This document shows, piece by piece, positions 7,245-14,975 of a stretch of DNA of 36,227 bases. The stretch is from positions 1-36,227 of the forward strand of contig WUQV01000308.1 in the NCBI GenBank assembly GCA_009889585.1. Direction: 5' to 3'. The notes under the pieces are model-generated. The model was not told where the DNA came from and searched no databases. It saw nothing but the letters and a program-made list of their open reading frames with translations. This DNA is from Candidatus Bathyarchaeota archaeon. GTDB lineage: Archaea; Thermoproteota; Bathyarchaeia; Bathyarchaeales; WUQV01. Position numbers and translations under genes: made by a program. The first letter of the stretch is position 1, and the number at the start of each line of letters is the position of its first letter.

Positions 7245-8189
7245 CTACGAGGCTACGGCCGGCTTCTCTAAGGCGGCCGCGACGATCAATGGGAACGCTA
7301 TCGTCGCGTCGCATACGACGGTGACGGCCTTTCCCTCGGGCTTAAGCTTCCCCCAGCTCACGGCTTCCTCTAACGAGGCTCCGCTTAAGCCCCCCGGCTC
7401 AGGGCGATCCATCGTTATTTGCACGACGCAATCGACTCCATCTCGAAACGTGTTCGCGAACAAGACGAAGTGCTTTGGCCATCCTCCGCCTAAGATGATC
7501 GCACCGACTCTCTTAGCTTCGTACACCTTGCTTACGATTAACTGAACGTCTAGCAATGGATCTAAGATCAACGTTCGATCTTGTCCGAAGGCCCAAAGTT
7601 GAAAGCCGATGATCGAATCAGGCAATCCAGGACATATGATCGGCACGCCTTTCCTAGCGGCAGCCGCTAATATTGAGCCTTCATCTTGAAGTCGCATGCC
7701 GATCTCATGAAGGATTTCAGCAGAGGATATCCTCTTCCTCTTTTGCTCTGGGATTTCCTCTAACGTTTGATATACCCAACGCTCTAACGCTTGAAATGCC
7801 TCCAGCTTCACGTAAATATCGGCTATTCGACTAATCCCCTCCTCCTTTAACTTCACATCTTCGACGTAAGCCGAGCCCACTTGATGTTTATAACCTAATG
7901 CCTCAAGCGCGTCGTGAACTACATTAGCACCCGTGCTTACTAATACGTGGACGTATCCATTTGTTATTAAATCGGCGATAACGCTCCTTAGCCCGCCTGG
8001 CACCAACGCCCCAGCTAAGGCTAAGAACACCGTGTAATCCGGCTCGTGGAACATCTTAGCAACAAGCTCAGCCGCTCTGCCGATCCTTCCCGCGCCGAGG
8101 ACCCCGCACCTCCTCATCTCATCGACTAGCTCGCTAACCTTTACGCCCGGCCGTAATCGCATCTGCTTAACGGCTCTCAACATACTCAC
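7245..8189 (-). CDS. dys: Deoxyhypusine synthase
   Basis: Transfers the aminobutyl group of spermidine to one lysine of eIF5A, using NAD. The 314-residue protein shows the family segments in order: GAGRIGRAAELVAKM near 32-46, LALAGALVPGGLRSVI (NAD-binding region) at about 56-71, STGANVVHD near 85-93, VPIICPGLPDS near 180-190, and at the end DRPEPGGLSGASLEEAVSWGK. The last residue of that block (K281) is the catalytic lysine that forms the enamine intermediate. The gene lies 45 bases downstream of eif5A on the same strand, so enzyme and only known substrate are co-transcribed. Confidence 0.95.
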   Translation of the reverse strand: MSMLRAVKQMRLRPGVKVSELVDEMRRCGVLGAGRIGRAAELVAKMFHEPDYTVFLALAGALVPGGLRSVIADLITNGYVHVLVSTGANVVHDALEALGYKHQVGSAYVEDVKLKEEGISRIADIYVKLEAFQALERWVYQTLEEIPEQKRKRISSAEILHEIGMRLQDEGSILAAAARKGVPIICPGLPDSIIGFQLWAFGQDRTLILDPLLDVQLIVSKVYEAKRVGAIILGGGWPKHFVLFANTFRDGVDCVVQITMDRPEPGGLSGASLEEAVSWGKLKPEGKAVTVVCDATIAFPLIVAAALEKPAVAS

Positions 8190-8234
8190 GCAAGGCCATC
8201 CATCTATCTGGGCGAGAGCCGAGGCTTCAGAAGC

Positions 8235-8621
8235 TCACTTAGCCCTCACTACCTTCGTCCGACCTAATATCCGCCAGTACTCGACCTCCACGCCGGATTG
8301 CAAGCTTGGCGCTAGATCCTCCGGCAACGGCGTTTCGAACACCTCATACGTCTCTAAATCCATGATTTGAACGGAAGGCGGCGTTATCGATATCACTTGA
8401 CCTACTTTCTTCTCTATCAAAGGCACTTCAACTTGAGCGTCGACTGGCTTGACGATCTCCCTCCTTTGGTTGTCGAAGACCCCGATGGCGACGACTCTAG
8501 CCTTCGCCGACCCGTGCTTACCCGGCTTCGACTTCGTTAGCTCGACGACTTTACAAGGCTCGTCGTCGATTACGACGTATCCGCCGACGCGAATGCTTCC
8601 GACGTCCACGGGCTTGCTCAT
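8235..8621 (-). CDS. eif5A: Translation initiation factor 5A
   Basis: aIF5A relieves ribosome stalling, including at proline runs. The 128-residue protein has the N-terminal SH3-like domain (about 1-68) and the C-terminal OB fold (about 70-128). The hypusine loop reads TKSKPGKHGSAKAR, and K35 within PGKHG is the modification site, so the substrate residue is intact for the neighbouring deoxyhypusine synthase. A possible TATA (minus-strand GTTAAAATC, about 8656-8664) lies roughly 40 bases upstream, in the 89-base divergent region shared with nadK. Confidence 0.96.
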   Translation of the reverse strand: MSKPVDVGSIRVGGYVVIDDEPCKVVELTKSKPGKHGSAKARVVAIGVFDNQRREIVKPVDAQVEVPLIEKKVGQVISITPPSVQIMDLETYEVFETPLPEDLAPSLQSGVEVEYWRILGRTKVVRAK

Positions 8622-8672
8622 TTTACACCAACTGATCTCTCGACGAGCTTCGGTAATGATTTTAACAACGGC

Positions 8673-8682
8673 CTTATATAAG
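8673..8682 (+). promoter_or_regulatory. TATA box between eif5A and nadK
   Basis: CTTATATAAG is self-complementary and centred at about 8677. It predicts a start point near 8703 for nadK, supporting the ATG at 8711 over the TTG at 8702. Being palindromic it could also help drive eif5A in the other direction. Confidence 0.5.
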
Positions 8683-8710
8683 CCGAGGAACGGCGTCTAC
8701 GTTGTCAAGC

Positions 8711-9571
8711 ATGAAGCCTCAAATACAAAGGGTCGGCTTGATCTCTCGCACGGATTGGAAGGAGGCGTTAGACCTTTCGTTAAAGCTAATAGAGTGCTTA
8801 GGGCGAGGAGGGCTTCAAGTCCTCTTAGAGCCTGAGTTGGCTAAGTCGATCGGCCGCGAGGGCTTAGCCAAGCCGGTCGAAAAGATGAACGTCGACTTGG
8901 TGATCACGGTGGGCGGGGATGGAACCATTTTAAGGACTTGCCTTTCGCTTCCGAAGCCAGAGCCACCCATTCTATCCATTAACCTTGGGGTTCGAGGGTT
9001 CCTCGCCGAAGTCGAACCGGATGACGCGTTTAAAGCCTTAGACGAGTACCTATCCGGGAGGCTCGCGGTGGAACGCCGCCCGAGGTTAGCTTCTTTCATC
9101 GGGGAGGAACGGCTTCCAGACGCTTTAAACGAAGTCTTCGTCACGGCTGGCGCGCCTGCTAAGCTATTGCACGTTAAGGTTCGAAAGAATGGCGTAGAGG
9201 TCGACGAATGCTTAGCGGACGGCATCATCATCGCCTCTCAAGTCGGCTCGACCGGCTACTCCTTATCCGCCGGAGGCCCTGTGCTCGACCCGGAGTTAGA
9301 GGCTTTCGTCTTGACCCCGGTGTGCGCACTCGTCCCCTTCCGCCCGATAGTTTTCCCGTCGAAGTCCGTGCTAACGATAGAGCTCATCAGGCCGAGCCGA
9401 GCTTTAGTCGTCATAGACGGTCATTACCAACGTGAAATCGACTTAGGAGGACCTCCGCTTATCGTAACTAAGTCCGAGCGCGAGGCTCGTTTCGTCCAAT
9501 TTAAAAGGGACTTTTACGAACGGCTAAGGTCGAGGTTCCTATTCCGTGGGAGGAAGCTTAACGAGGCCTAA
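8711..9571 (+). CDS. nadK: NAD kinase
   Basis: Phosphorylates NAD to NADP. The 286-residue protein carries the signature GGDGT (the aspartate is the catalytic base) at about 68-72, SINLGVRGFLAE shortly after, NEVFVTAG near the middle, and ASQVGSTGYSLSAGGP, the second nucleotide-binding signature. A TTG at 8702 could add three residues, but the TATA position argues for 8711. It opens a tight plus-strand operon with nob1 (26-base overlap) and an HD hydrolase. NadE and an amidase for the preceding step lie 14 kb away in the window. Confidence 0.94.
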   Translation: MKPQIQRVGLISRTDWKEALDLSLKLIECLGRGGLQVLLEPELAKSIGREGLAKPVEKMNVDLVITVGGDGTILRTCLSLPKPEPPILSINLGVRGFLAEVEPDDAFKALDEYLSGRLAVERRPRLASFIGEERLPDALNEVFVTAGAPAKLLHVKVRKNGVEVDECLADGIIIASQVGSTGYSLSAGGPVLDPELEAFVLTPVCALVPFRPIVFPSKSVLTIELIRPSRALVVIDGHYQREIDLGGPPLIVTKSEREARFVQFKRDFYERLRSRFLFRGRKLNEA

Positions 9572-10145
9572 GGAAGGGGCTTTCGTCTTAGATACGCCGG
9601 CCTTTCTCATCGGGTTAAATCCTTCCTCGATAGAGGGGGCTTACTCAGTTCCATCAGTTGAAGAAGAGCTGATCGTCGGCTCCTTGCCGTGGGTGAGGTT
9701 CCGCGCAGCGGCTGAAGGCGGGGGACTGAGGGTAAGGCCTCCTAAGGAGGCCTCGATAGCTAAAGTTGAAGAGCTTTCCAAGGCCTTAGGCGAAGTAACC
9801 TCCCTCTCTAAGGTCGACACTCACGTATTAGCCTTAGCCATAGAGCTGAAGGAAGAAGGCCGTTCGCCGACCGTAGTTACGGACGATTATGCCGTACAAA
9901 ACGTCGCGAGCCAAATGGGCATAAAGTTCACATCGTTAGTGACGCTCGGCATAAAGTTTCGCTTTAAGTGGACGGCGTACTGCCCGGCTTGTCGTAAAAG
10001 GTACCCAGCCGATCAAGGGCTTAAGGAGTGCAACGTTTGCGGGACGGAGTTAAAGCGTAAGCCCTTGAGGAGGAGGTCGGTCAAAAAGAGCTTCCATCAC
10101 GAAGTCGGCGATTCTTATTTGCCGCCGCCTACTTCGGATAGTTGA
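9546..10145 (+). CDS. nob1: Ribosome maturation endonuclease NOB1
   Basis: NOB1 cuts the 3' end of 16S rRNA late in small-subunit assembly. The 199-residue protein has an N-terminal PIN domain with acidic residues in the expected places (VLDTPAFL at 14-21, SKVDTH at about 88-93, VVTDDYAVQNVA at about 113-124) and a C-terminal zinc ribbon (CPACRKRY and CNVCGTEL). The tail is basic. The only start codon upstream of the PIN core is the GTG at 9546, which makes it overlap nadK by 26 bases; translational coupling is likely. KsgA, another late 16S factor, is in the same window. Confidence 0.92.
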   Translation: MGGSLTRPKEGAFVLDTPAFLIGLNPSSIEGAYSVPSVEEELIVGSLPWVRFRAAAEGGGLRVRPPKEASIAKVEELSKALGEVTSLSKVDTHVLALAIELKEEGRSPTVVTDDYAVQNVASQMGIKFTSLVTLGIKFRFKWTAYCPACRKRYPADQGLKECNVCGTELKRKPLRRRSVKKSFHHEVGDSYLPPPTSDS

Positions 10146-10146
10146 A

Positions 10147-10755
10147 ATGGAGCGCTCTTACTCCGCCTTAGGCGAAGGCGTGCCCGAAGGGATATTGAAC
10201 TTCATGAAGCTAATCGGTAAGCTAAAGAAGACGAAGAGGGCTGGATGGGTTAGGGCTGGCGTTGAACGGCCTGAGTCCGTCGCTGATCATAGCTTCAGGT
10301 GCGCTGTATTCGCCATGGTGTTAAGCGACTTAATGGGGTTGAACGTGGAGAGAGCGGTTAAGATCGCGCTTTTACATGACGTACAAGAGGCCTTGATAGG
10401 GGATTACGATCGCCTTGCCAAAGAGGGCATCGGTACGAAGGCTGTAGAAAAGGCGGAGAGGGAAGCCATCGAGAGGGTTCTCTCGTATCTTCCCAACGGC
10501 TTAAGAGATGAGTACCTTAAGCTTTTGGTTGAGTTCATCGAACGACGGACGGAGGAAGCCGTGTTATGTAAACAAATCGATAAGATGGAGATGATTTTAC
10601 AAGCATTAGAATATGAGGAGGATGGTTGCAGCGAGGAGCGCTTGCAAGAATTTTGGAGTAATGTTGAAAGCGAACTCGGCCATCCTTATTTAAAGATTAT
10701 GTTTAAAGTGCTAAGGAACGAGAAAGACAAGCTACAGGTGGTTAAGTCCACCTGA
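10147..10755 (+). CDS. HD-domain hydrolase, YfbR/HDDC2-like 5'-deoxynucleotidase
   Basis: A 202-residue metal-dependent HD phosphohydrolase of the COG1896 type. The metal ligands are visible as the H of SVADHSFR (about residue 48), the HD pair in LLHDVQEALIGD (about 77-88), and the D of KQIDKMEM further on. Relatives remove the phosphate from deoxynucleoside monophosphates. It starts one base after the nob1 stop, so it is the third gene of the nadK-nob1-HD operon. The last 200 bases are noticeably AT-rich compared with its first half. Substrate is inferred from family only. Confidence 0.85.
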   Translation: MERSYSALGEGVPEGILNFMKLIGKLKKTKRAGWVRAGVERPESVADHSFRCAVFAMVLSDLMGLNVERAVKIALLHDVQEALIGDYDRLAKEGIGTKAVEKAEREAIERVLSYLPNGLRDEYLKLLVEFIERRTEEAVLCKQIDKMEMILQALEYEEDGCSEERLQEFWSNVESELGHPYLKIMFKVLRNEKDKLQVVKST

Positions 10756-11060
10756 GTTAACTCACCTACTTTAGTATCCGTTGTACATCAATTTATATTG
10801 ATAATGAAAATTTAAACTCTTGTGTACAATTAAATCGCTACATTCGCTCTTTAGTTTAACCCATTGACGCTTGGGAGCCGCAATAAATCAGGCCTACTGA
10901 CCGAGCTGGCCCACGCTAGCTACGCAGGGACGTAAAACGTTTGCCGAGGCTTACGGACGCCGAAGGGCTTCGTTCGTTTCTTTAAGAAGGGGTAAACGAA
11001 GCATCGTCATGAAAGCAAATCTTAAATGGAAGAATTTACGCCGTCAATTCGGGTATACGA
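10756..11060. other. 305-base spacer, promoter only
   Basis: AT-rich for the first 100 bases (10760-10860), then GC-rich. I see no gene. A weak TATA-like AATCTTAAATGG at about 11018-11029 lies 35-40 bases before the TTG start of the DUF169 gene and is its likely promoter. Confidence 0.4.
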
Positions 11061-11801
11061 TTGGGCAGCTATGAGCATCTTGAAAAGGCGATAAACGAGT
11101 TGCTAAGGCTTGACGAATTCCCCATCGGATGGAAGTTCGTTAAAGATGAAAGCGAATTAACTGGGGTTGCCTTGGTGAAGAAGAAGGTCTATTCTTGTCA
11201 AATGTTGAAGATCGCTAGCCAAGGGGGCTACGTTCATGCGGCGACTGAAAACGAGCTTTCCTGTCGTCATGAAAGGTATATCTTCGGCATGGAGCCTCTT
11301 CAAGATAAACATTTAGAAATACAAATGAAGTATGCGAAAACAAAGGACGTAGCTGAGAAATGGTTCTTAGAAAGAGCACCTAAAACGAAGTGTAAGGGCA
11401 TCATGGTAGGGCCGCTTGGTAAGGTGACTTTTACACCTGACTTGATCGTTTTGATAGTTAACGCTTGGCAAGCGACGCGATGCATCCATGCCTACCTACA
11501 TGAAAGCGGAGAGGATTTTCAGTTCGTGATCGGCCCCAGCGCCATACCTTGCGCATACGGCGCCGTATACGTGTATAACACGGGCAAGCCGAACTTAGTA
11601 ACAGCATGCTCTGGAGCAAGAGCTTACGGGAAGTTTGAGAAGAACGACTTAAGCTTCTTCATGCCATTTCAAGACGTGGACAAATTCGTAGAGGGATTAA
11701 GAGAGACGCATAGAAAGGGGGTGACCGTGCCCCTTTTACTCGACCTTGGGTTCCCACCGAGGCCGGCGAAAAGCGTCTTCGAAAGGGATAGGGCGACATA
11801 A
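11061..11801 (+). CDS. DUF169 family protein
   Basis: A 246-residue member of the DUF169 (COG2043) family of archaea and anaerobic bacteria. The family features are visible: PIGWKFVKD near the N-terminus, a cysteine in VYSCQMLKIAS, CRHERYIFGM with a conserved Cys, GIMVGPLGKVTFTPDLIVLIVN in the centre, ATRCIHAYLHESGE, and IPCAYGAVYVYNTGKPNLVTACSGARAYGKF near the C-terminus. The conserved cysteines hint at a metal or redox role, but no activity has been shown as far as I know. Start is a TTG; no ATG fits. Its 3' end faces the tRNA-Ser gene (31 bases apart, convergent). Confidence 0.82.
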   Translation: MGSYEHLEKAINELLRLDEFPIGWKFVKDESELTGVALVKKKVYSCQMLKIASQGGYVHAATENELSCRHERYIFGMEPLQDKHLEIQMKYAKTKDVAEKWFLERAPKTKCKGIMVGPLGKVTFTPDLIVLIVNAWQATRCIHAYLHESGEDFQFVIGPSAIPCAYGAVYVYNTGKPNLVTACSGARAYGKFEKNDLSFFMPFQDVDKFVEGLRETHRKGVTVPLLLDLGFPPRPAKSVFERDRAT

Positions 11802-11882
11802 AGCGCGGTTTGCCAGAGACGCTTTCGCTTAATGGCGCCGGGGAGGGGATTCGAACCCCTGAGGGCCAGGGGCCCACTGGAT

Positions 11883-11915
11883 CCCACGTCTTAACGGGCC
11901 CCTTAGGCGTCGGAT
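11883..11915 (-). other. tRNA-Ser intron 2 (33 bases, position 37/38)
   Basis: It lies at the canonical archaeal site one base 3' of the anticodon. The bulge-helix-bulge is relaxed: bulges AGA and GGA with a central CUCG/CGUG helix carrying one U-U mismatch. The outer CTGGA/TCCAG helix it needs exists only once intron 1 is gone. Borders share GATCC, so they can slide by a few bases. Confidence 0.65.
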
Positions 11916-11920
11916 CTCGA

Positions 11921-11935
11921 GTCCGGCCTTAAGGC
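11921..11935 (-). other. tRNA-Ser intron 1 (15 bases, position 32/33)
   Basis: The intron reads GCCTTAAGGCCGGAC. A canonical bulge-helix-bulge can be drawn: the 3-base bulge ACG, a 4-bp helix CUGG/CCGG, and the 3-base bulge ACU, with cutting after the second bulge base on both sides. This puts it between C32 and U33, a non-canonical site. The duplicated GGAC at the borders means boundaries could slide by up to four bases from sequence alone. Confidence 0.75.
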
Positions 11936-12004
11936 GTCCAGCGCATTCGCCGCTCTGCCACCCCGGCGCAAGCGTGAACCGTCAACGTTTTCCGCGCACT
12001 TAAG

Positions 12005-13003
12005 TTAAGCGGGCAACTTAGGTGCGGCTAAGTCCGCTATGTCTACGCTATGTTCATAAATGCGGCTCATTGATAGGACGGCAATGTTAACGTGAGGCGC
12101 TACGCTTTCGAACTGAGGGCCTAAGGCCCTATTGATCTCCGAGGCTAATCCATAAACTTTGTCGTGCATCTTGCGAACGGATTCAGCCGTGGGGATGTCG
12201 CGCATGAATAAAGCTTTTATGGCGGTCTCATGAGCCTCATAGGCGATTATGTGAAGATTTAAAAGCAACCCGCTAACATCCTTAGGCAGCTTAATTCCAC
12301 CTAGCTTTACAGCTTCGAAGGCTACGCGGGCTGATTGATCGCCTATGGACTCAACTAAGCTGCCGGCGAGCCTGTAATCAAGGCAATCGAGCGGCCGGAC
12401 GCCTAACTTATCGCCCAAGCGAGGATCTTGAAGTATCGTCCTTAAGATGCGAGTGAGGAGGAAGTAAAGGCGGTCGACATCGTCGTCCCTAACGATTACT
12501 TCCTCGGCCAAGCGAACGTCGCCTTCCACGAGGGCTGCTACGGCGTCTTTATGCATTCCAGCGGCGATGGAATACCCCCTCTTAAGTATCCCCTCGGGCG
12601 GGAAGGACAAAGGCTCCAAGAGGCATTGTAAAGTTACGCGGGAGACGTCCTCCTCCACGACCTCCAAGCCTATTAAGCGGCTCGCAGCCCTTTTGGCTCG
12701 TTCCCTATCCTCAGGCTTTATCCGATCCCTAGCCTCAACGCGGATGATATCGTAACCAAGCAAGTAGCTCCCGACGATCTCTTGGCCTAGGTAAGGGCCC
12801 GGCTTTACGGACACGGCCTTATGGGCTCTTTTCACTTCGTACATCGGGTCGACTATGAGGCGTCCATCCGCCGTCTCGTTAACCGCTACGATCGAACCGC
12901 GATCGAGCCCTCTCCGTTCAGCCCAACCCTTTGGTAAGCAGACGAAGAAAGTCCCGCCAGCTGTCCTCTGGATCCTACGGAGCTCTACCTTCGACCCTCG
13001 CAT
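12005..13003 (-). CDS. AbrB-like plus PhoU-domain regulator
   Basis: A 332-residue protein with an N-terminal SpoVT/AbrB-type swapped-hairpin DNA-binding domain (VELRRIQRTAGGTFFVCLPKGWAERRGLDRGS, about 5-37) and two PhoU-like three-helix repeats covering about 135-325. This is the archaeal PhoU-related family thought to regulate phosphate uptake (COG0704-related). No pst genes are in the window, so the phosphate link is by family only. The start ATG has a TATA box about 28 bases upstream and the message is probably leaderless. It reads toward the tRNA gene, and its stop lies 37 bases before the tRNA 5' end, so readthrough into the tRNA is possible. Confidence 0.8.
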   Translation of the reverse strand: MRGSKVELRRIQRTAGGTFFVCLPKGWAERRGLDRGSIVAVNETADGRLIVDPMYEVKRAHKAVSVKPGPYLGQEIVGSYLLGYDIIRVEARDRIKPEDRERAKRAASRLIGLEVVEEDVSRVTLQCLLEPLSFPPEGILKRGYSIAAGMHKDAVAALVEGDVRLAEEVIVRDDDVDRLYFLLTRILRTILQDPRLGDKLGVRPLDCLDYRLAGSLVESIGDQSARVAFEAVKLGGIKLPKDVSGLLLNLHIIAYEAHETAIKALFMRDIPTAESVRKMHDKVYGLASEINRALGPQFESVAPHVNIAVLSMSRIYEHSVDIADLAAPKLPA

Positions 13004-13026
13004 CGGTTTATCAAAAACGAGGATCG

Positions 13027-13036
13027 ATATATTAAG
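13027..13036 (-). promoter_or_regulatory. TATA box for the PhoU-like gene
   Basis: Minus-strand CTTAATATAT is centred about 28 bases before the ATG at 13003, in an AT-rich block. Confidence 0.45.
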
Positions 13037-13245
13037 TTTAAAGAATTTAATGAAATATGTATTGAGCCTAGCTCCCGTTTAAACATCAAACTAGGATCGA
13101 CCGATCGATGAAGGGCTTGCGAAACGTCTGAAGCCTCCTTGAAAGGCTTAAAGAGCTGACGTTCGCGAACTTCATCTGAAGAGCGCTGCTTAAGCCGTAA
13201 GGCGAGTTGCCCTAATTACAAATGTTTGATTATCGAGGCTAATCC

Positions 13246-14760
13246 TTGACCTCAAGTGAAGATGAAAGGTTACGGAAGGCAGTGTTGCTCGCCGTAGCCG
13301 CCGGATTTCAGCTCGATAAGGAGGCCTTCGACCTCCTCAGCTCCTTACAACAAACATTAGATCCTGTCGAGTTAATGGAGAGAGCCATCAAGTATGCTAA
13401 AGACGCACCGAAGGGACTTTTGTTCATCGAACGAGGCCTCTTAGAGAGGGTTGTTAAGGAGTACGCTCAACCATCGATCATACGCGAATCTAAGAGGGTG
13501 TTTCGAGCGCATGCACGGGATGTTAGCCCTAACGTAGAGGTTATCGAGGATCCAGCTAGCAAAATCCGTACGACTGGCTCAGTTGATGGCTACGTGAAGT
13601 ACTTTCGAAATAGGTTCGATAAGCTCCAACGTATATTAAAACAACGAATCGAAGTTAGAGATGCTGTAACAGTCATAGAGGCCCTTCGAGCGCCTATAGG
13701 TGCTAAGCTTAAGGTTTTAGGCATGCTTACGGAGAAGAAGGAGACGAAAAGGAGCATATTATTAAAGGTCGAGGACCTTCATGCTGATGCATTAGTTCTC
13801 GTCCTCCGTAACGCAAAGGAATTGGTCGAGAAGGCTTACGCGTTGCTTTTAGATCAAGTCGTTTGCATTAGCGCGATTAAGGGCAAGAACGATCTATTGA
13901 TAGCAGATGACTTTATTTGGCCTGAGTTGCCTCAAAGATCTCCTCGAACTGCCTCGGAAGCCGTGTACGTAGCTTTAACCTCGGACCTACACGTCGGAAG
14001 CCGCATGTTCATGCGCGAGGAGTTTGAAAGGTTCATCCTTTGGCTCAACGGGGAGTACGGAAGCCCGTGGATGAGGGAGGTCGCAAGTCGAGTTAAGTAC
14101 TTAATTATAGCTGGCGACATCGCCGACGGAGTCGGCGTATACCCGAAGCAGATGAAGGAGTTAGAGGTTCGAGATGCCTACGAGCAGTACGAAATGGCTT
14201 CGAAGTTCTTCGAACGAATCCCCGATTACATCGAAGTTATCGTCGTGCCTGGCAACCACGATGCATGTAGAAAGGCATTGCCTCAACCCGCTCTCTTGAA
14301 GGATTACGCGGAGCCGATTTACGAGGCAAGGAGCATCCTATCCTTAGGGAACCCATGTTCGATCGGCTTACACGGCGTTGAATTCCTCGTTTACCATGGG
14401 AGGAGCTTGGACGATGTCATTGCCTCCGTCCCAGGCCTCGGCTTCGACAGCCCGGAGAAGGCCATGCGCTTGTTATTACGTTGTAGGCACTTGGCCCCGA
14501 TTTACGGCCGGAAGACGCCAATAGCTCCGGAGCCTTACGACTTCCTTATCGTCGAAAGGGTTCCCGATGTCTTCCACGCTGGCCACGTGCACGTCATGAA
14601 GCACGAGGTCTACAGAGGGACGACTATCGTGAACTCAGGGACGTGGCAAAGGCAGACGGCGTATCAAAGGGAGATGGGCTTAATCCCTACACCTGGAGTT
14701 ATTCCGATTGTGAACCTTCAGACGTTAGAAGTTATGCCGCTTTACTTTCAATCCCCTTAA
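13246..14760 (+). CDS. polB: DNA polymerase D small subunit DP1 (3'-5' exonuclease)
   Basis: DP1 supplies the proofreading exonuclease and holds DP2 in archaeal PolD. The 504-residue protein has a variable N-terminal part, an OB fold at about 135-225, and a calcineurin-type phosphoesterase domain from 240. Its metal-binding motifs are SDLHVGS at 246-252, GDIADG at 290-295 and GNHD at 336-339, with YHGRSLDD and FHAGHVHV further on. All ligands are present, so it should be active. The start is a TTG; a weak TATA-like stretch lies about 30 bases upstream. The polymerase subunit DP2 is encoded 12 kb away on the same strand, with Orc1/Cdc6 and the origin between them. Confidence 0.94.
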   Translation: MTSSEDERLRKAVLLAVAAGFQLDKEAFDLLSSLQQTLDPVELMERAIKYAKDAPKGLLFIERGLLERVVKEYAQPSIIRESKRVFRAHARDVSPNVEVIEDPASKIRTTGSVDGYVKYFRNRFDKLQRILKQRIEVRDAVTVIEALRAPIGAKLKVLGMLTEKKETKRSILLKVEDLHADALVLVLRNAKELVEKAYALLLDQVVCISAIKGKNDLLIADDFIWPELPQRSPRTASEAVYVALTSDLHVGSRMFMREEFERFILWLNGEYGSPWMREVASRVKYLIIAGDIADGVGVYPKQMKELEVRDAYEQYEMASKFFERIPDYIEVIVVPGNHDACRKALPQPALLKDYAEPIYEARSILSLGNPCSIGLHGVEFLVYHGRSLDDVIASVPGLGFDSPEKAMRLLLRCRHLAPIYGRKTPIAPEPYDFLIVERVPDVFHAGHVHVMKHEVYRGTTIVNSGTWQRQTAYQREMGLIPTPGVIPIVNLQTLEVMPLYFQSP

Positions 14761-14942
14761 CGAAAATTCCCGACCCCTTCTCATGGCCTTTTCGTTAAGT
14801 CGAAGTCCAACGTTAAAGCTTGCTTTCTCTTCAGAAGCCGGAGCCCTGCGAGCTTCCGATGGTCCTTTCCGAAGGGAAGCCTTAAGTCCTGTGTTCACGC
14901 TCAGCATGTCGTCGTTTTGCAGCTGTTATAGGAAGGCGAAGG

Positions 14943-14950
14943 CTTAAATA
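14943..14950 (+). promoter_or_regulatory. TATA box for the glycine-zipper gene
   Basis: CTTAAATA is centred near 14946. The TTG at 14961 is too close to be translated from this promoter, while the ATG at 14976 is 30 bases away, so 14976 is the likely leaderless start. Confidence 0.5.
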
Positions 14951-14975
14951 CCTCGCCAAATTGAGAAAACGTGAA

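Larger units (their letters stand above)
11833..11967 (-). tRNA. tRNA-Ser (anticodon CGA) with two introns
   Basis: Read on the minus strand, the acceptor stem GCCGGGG (11961-11967) pairs with CCCCGGC (11837-11843), followed by discriminator G and an encoded CCA. The D-stem is GCA/TGC, and the T-arm is AGGGG-TTCGAAT-CCCCT. The long variable arm is GGGCC-CCT-GGCCC, typical of class II tRNA-Ser. The anticodon stem is CTGGA/TCCAG around a loop CTCGAGA, giving anticodon CGA (codon UCG), but this loop is only obtained after removing two introns of 15 and 33 bases. Removal gives exactly 87 bases including CCA (135 - 48). The single-intron alternative would leave either a 15-base insert after the D-stem or an unpaired anticodon stem, so I reject it. 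It is convergent with the DUF169 gene. Confidence 0.9.

Noticed and set aside
6772..7545. 257-codon plus-strand frame across the srp54-dys boundary
   Set aside because: It overlaps two certain genes on the other strand and has no recognisable domain.
11659..11887. Minus-strand frames over the tRNA-Ser gene and the end of the DUF169 gene
   Set aside because: They run through the tRNA and a supported gene; chance frames in GC-rich DNA.
13100..13165. Possible C/D box guide RNA upstream of DP1 (CGATGA ... CTGA ... CTGA)
   Set aside because: The C box is imperfect, no C' box is convincing and no closing stem can be drawn.
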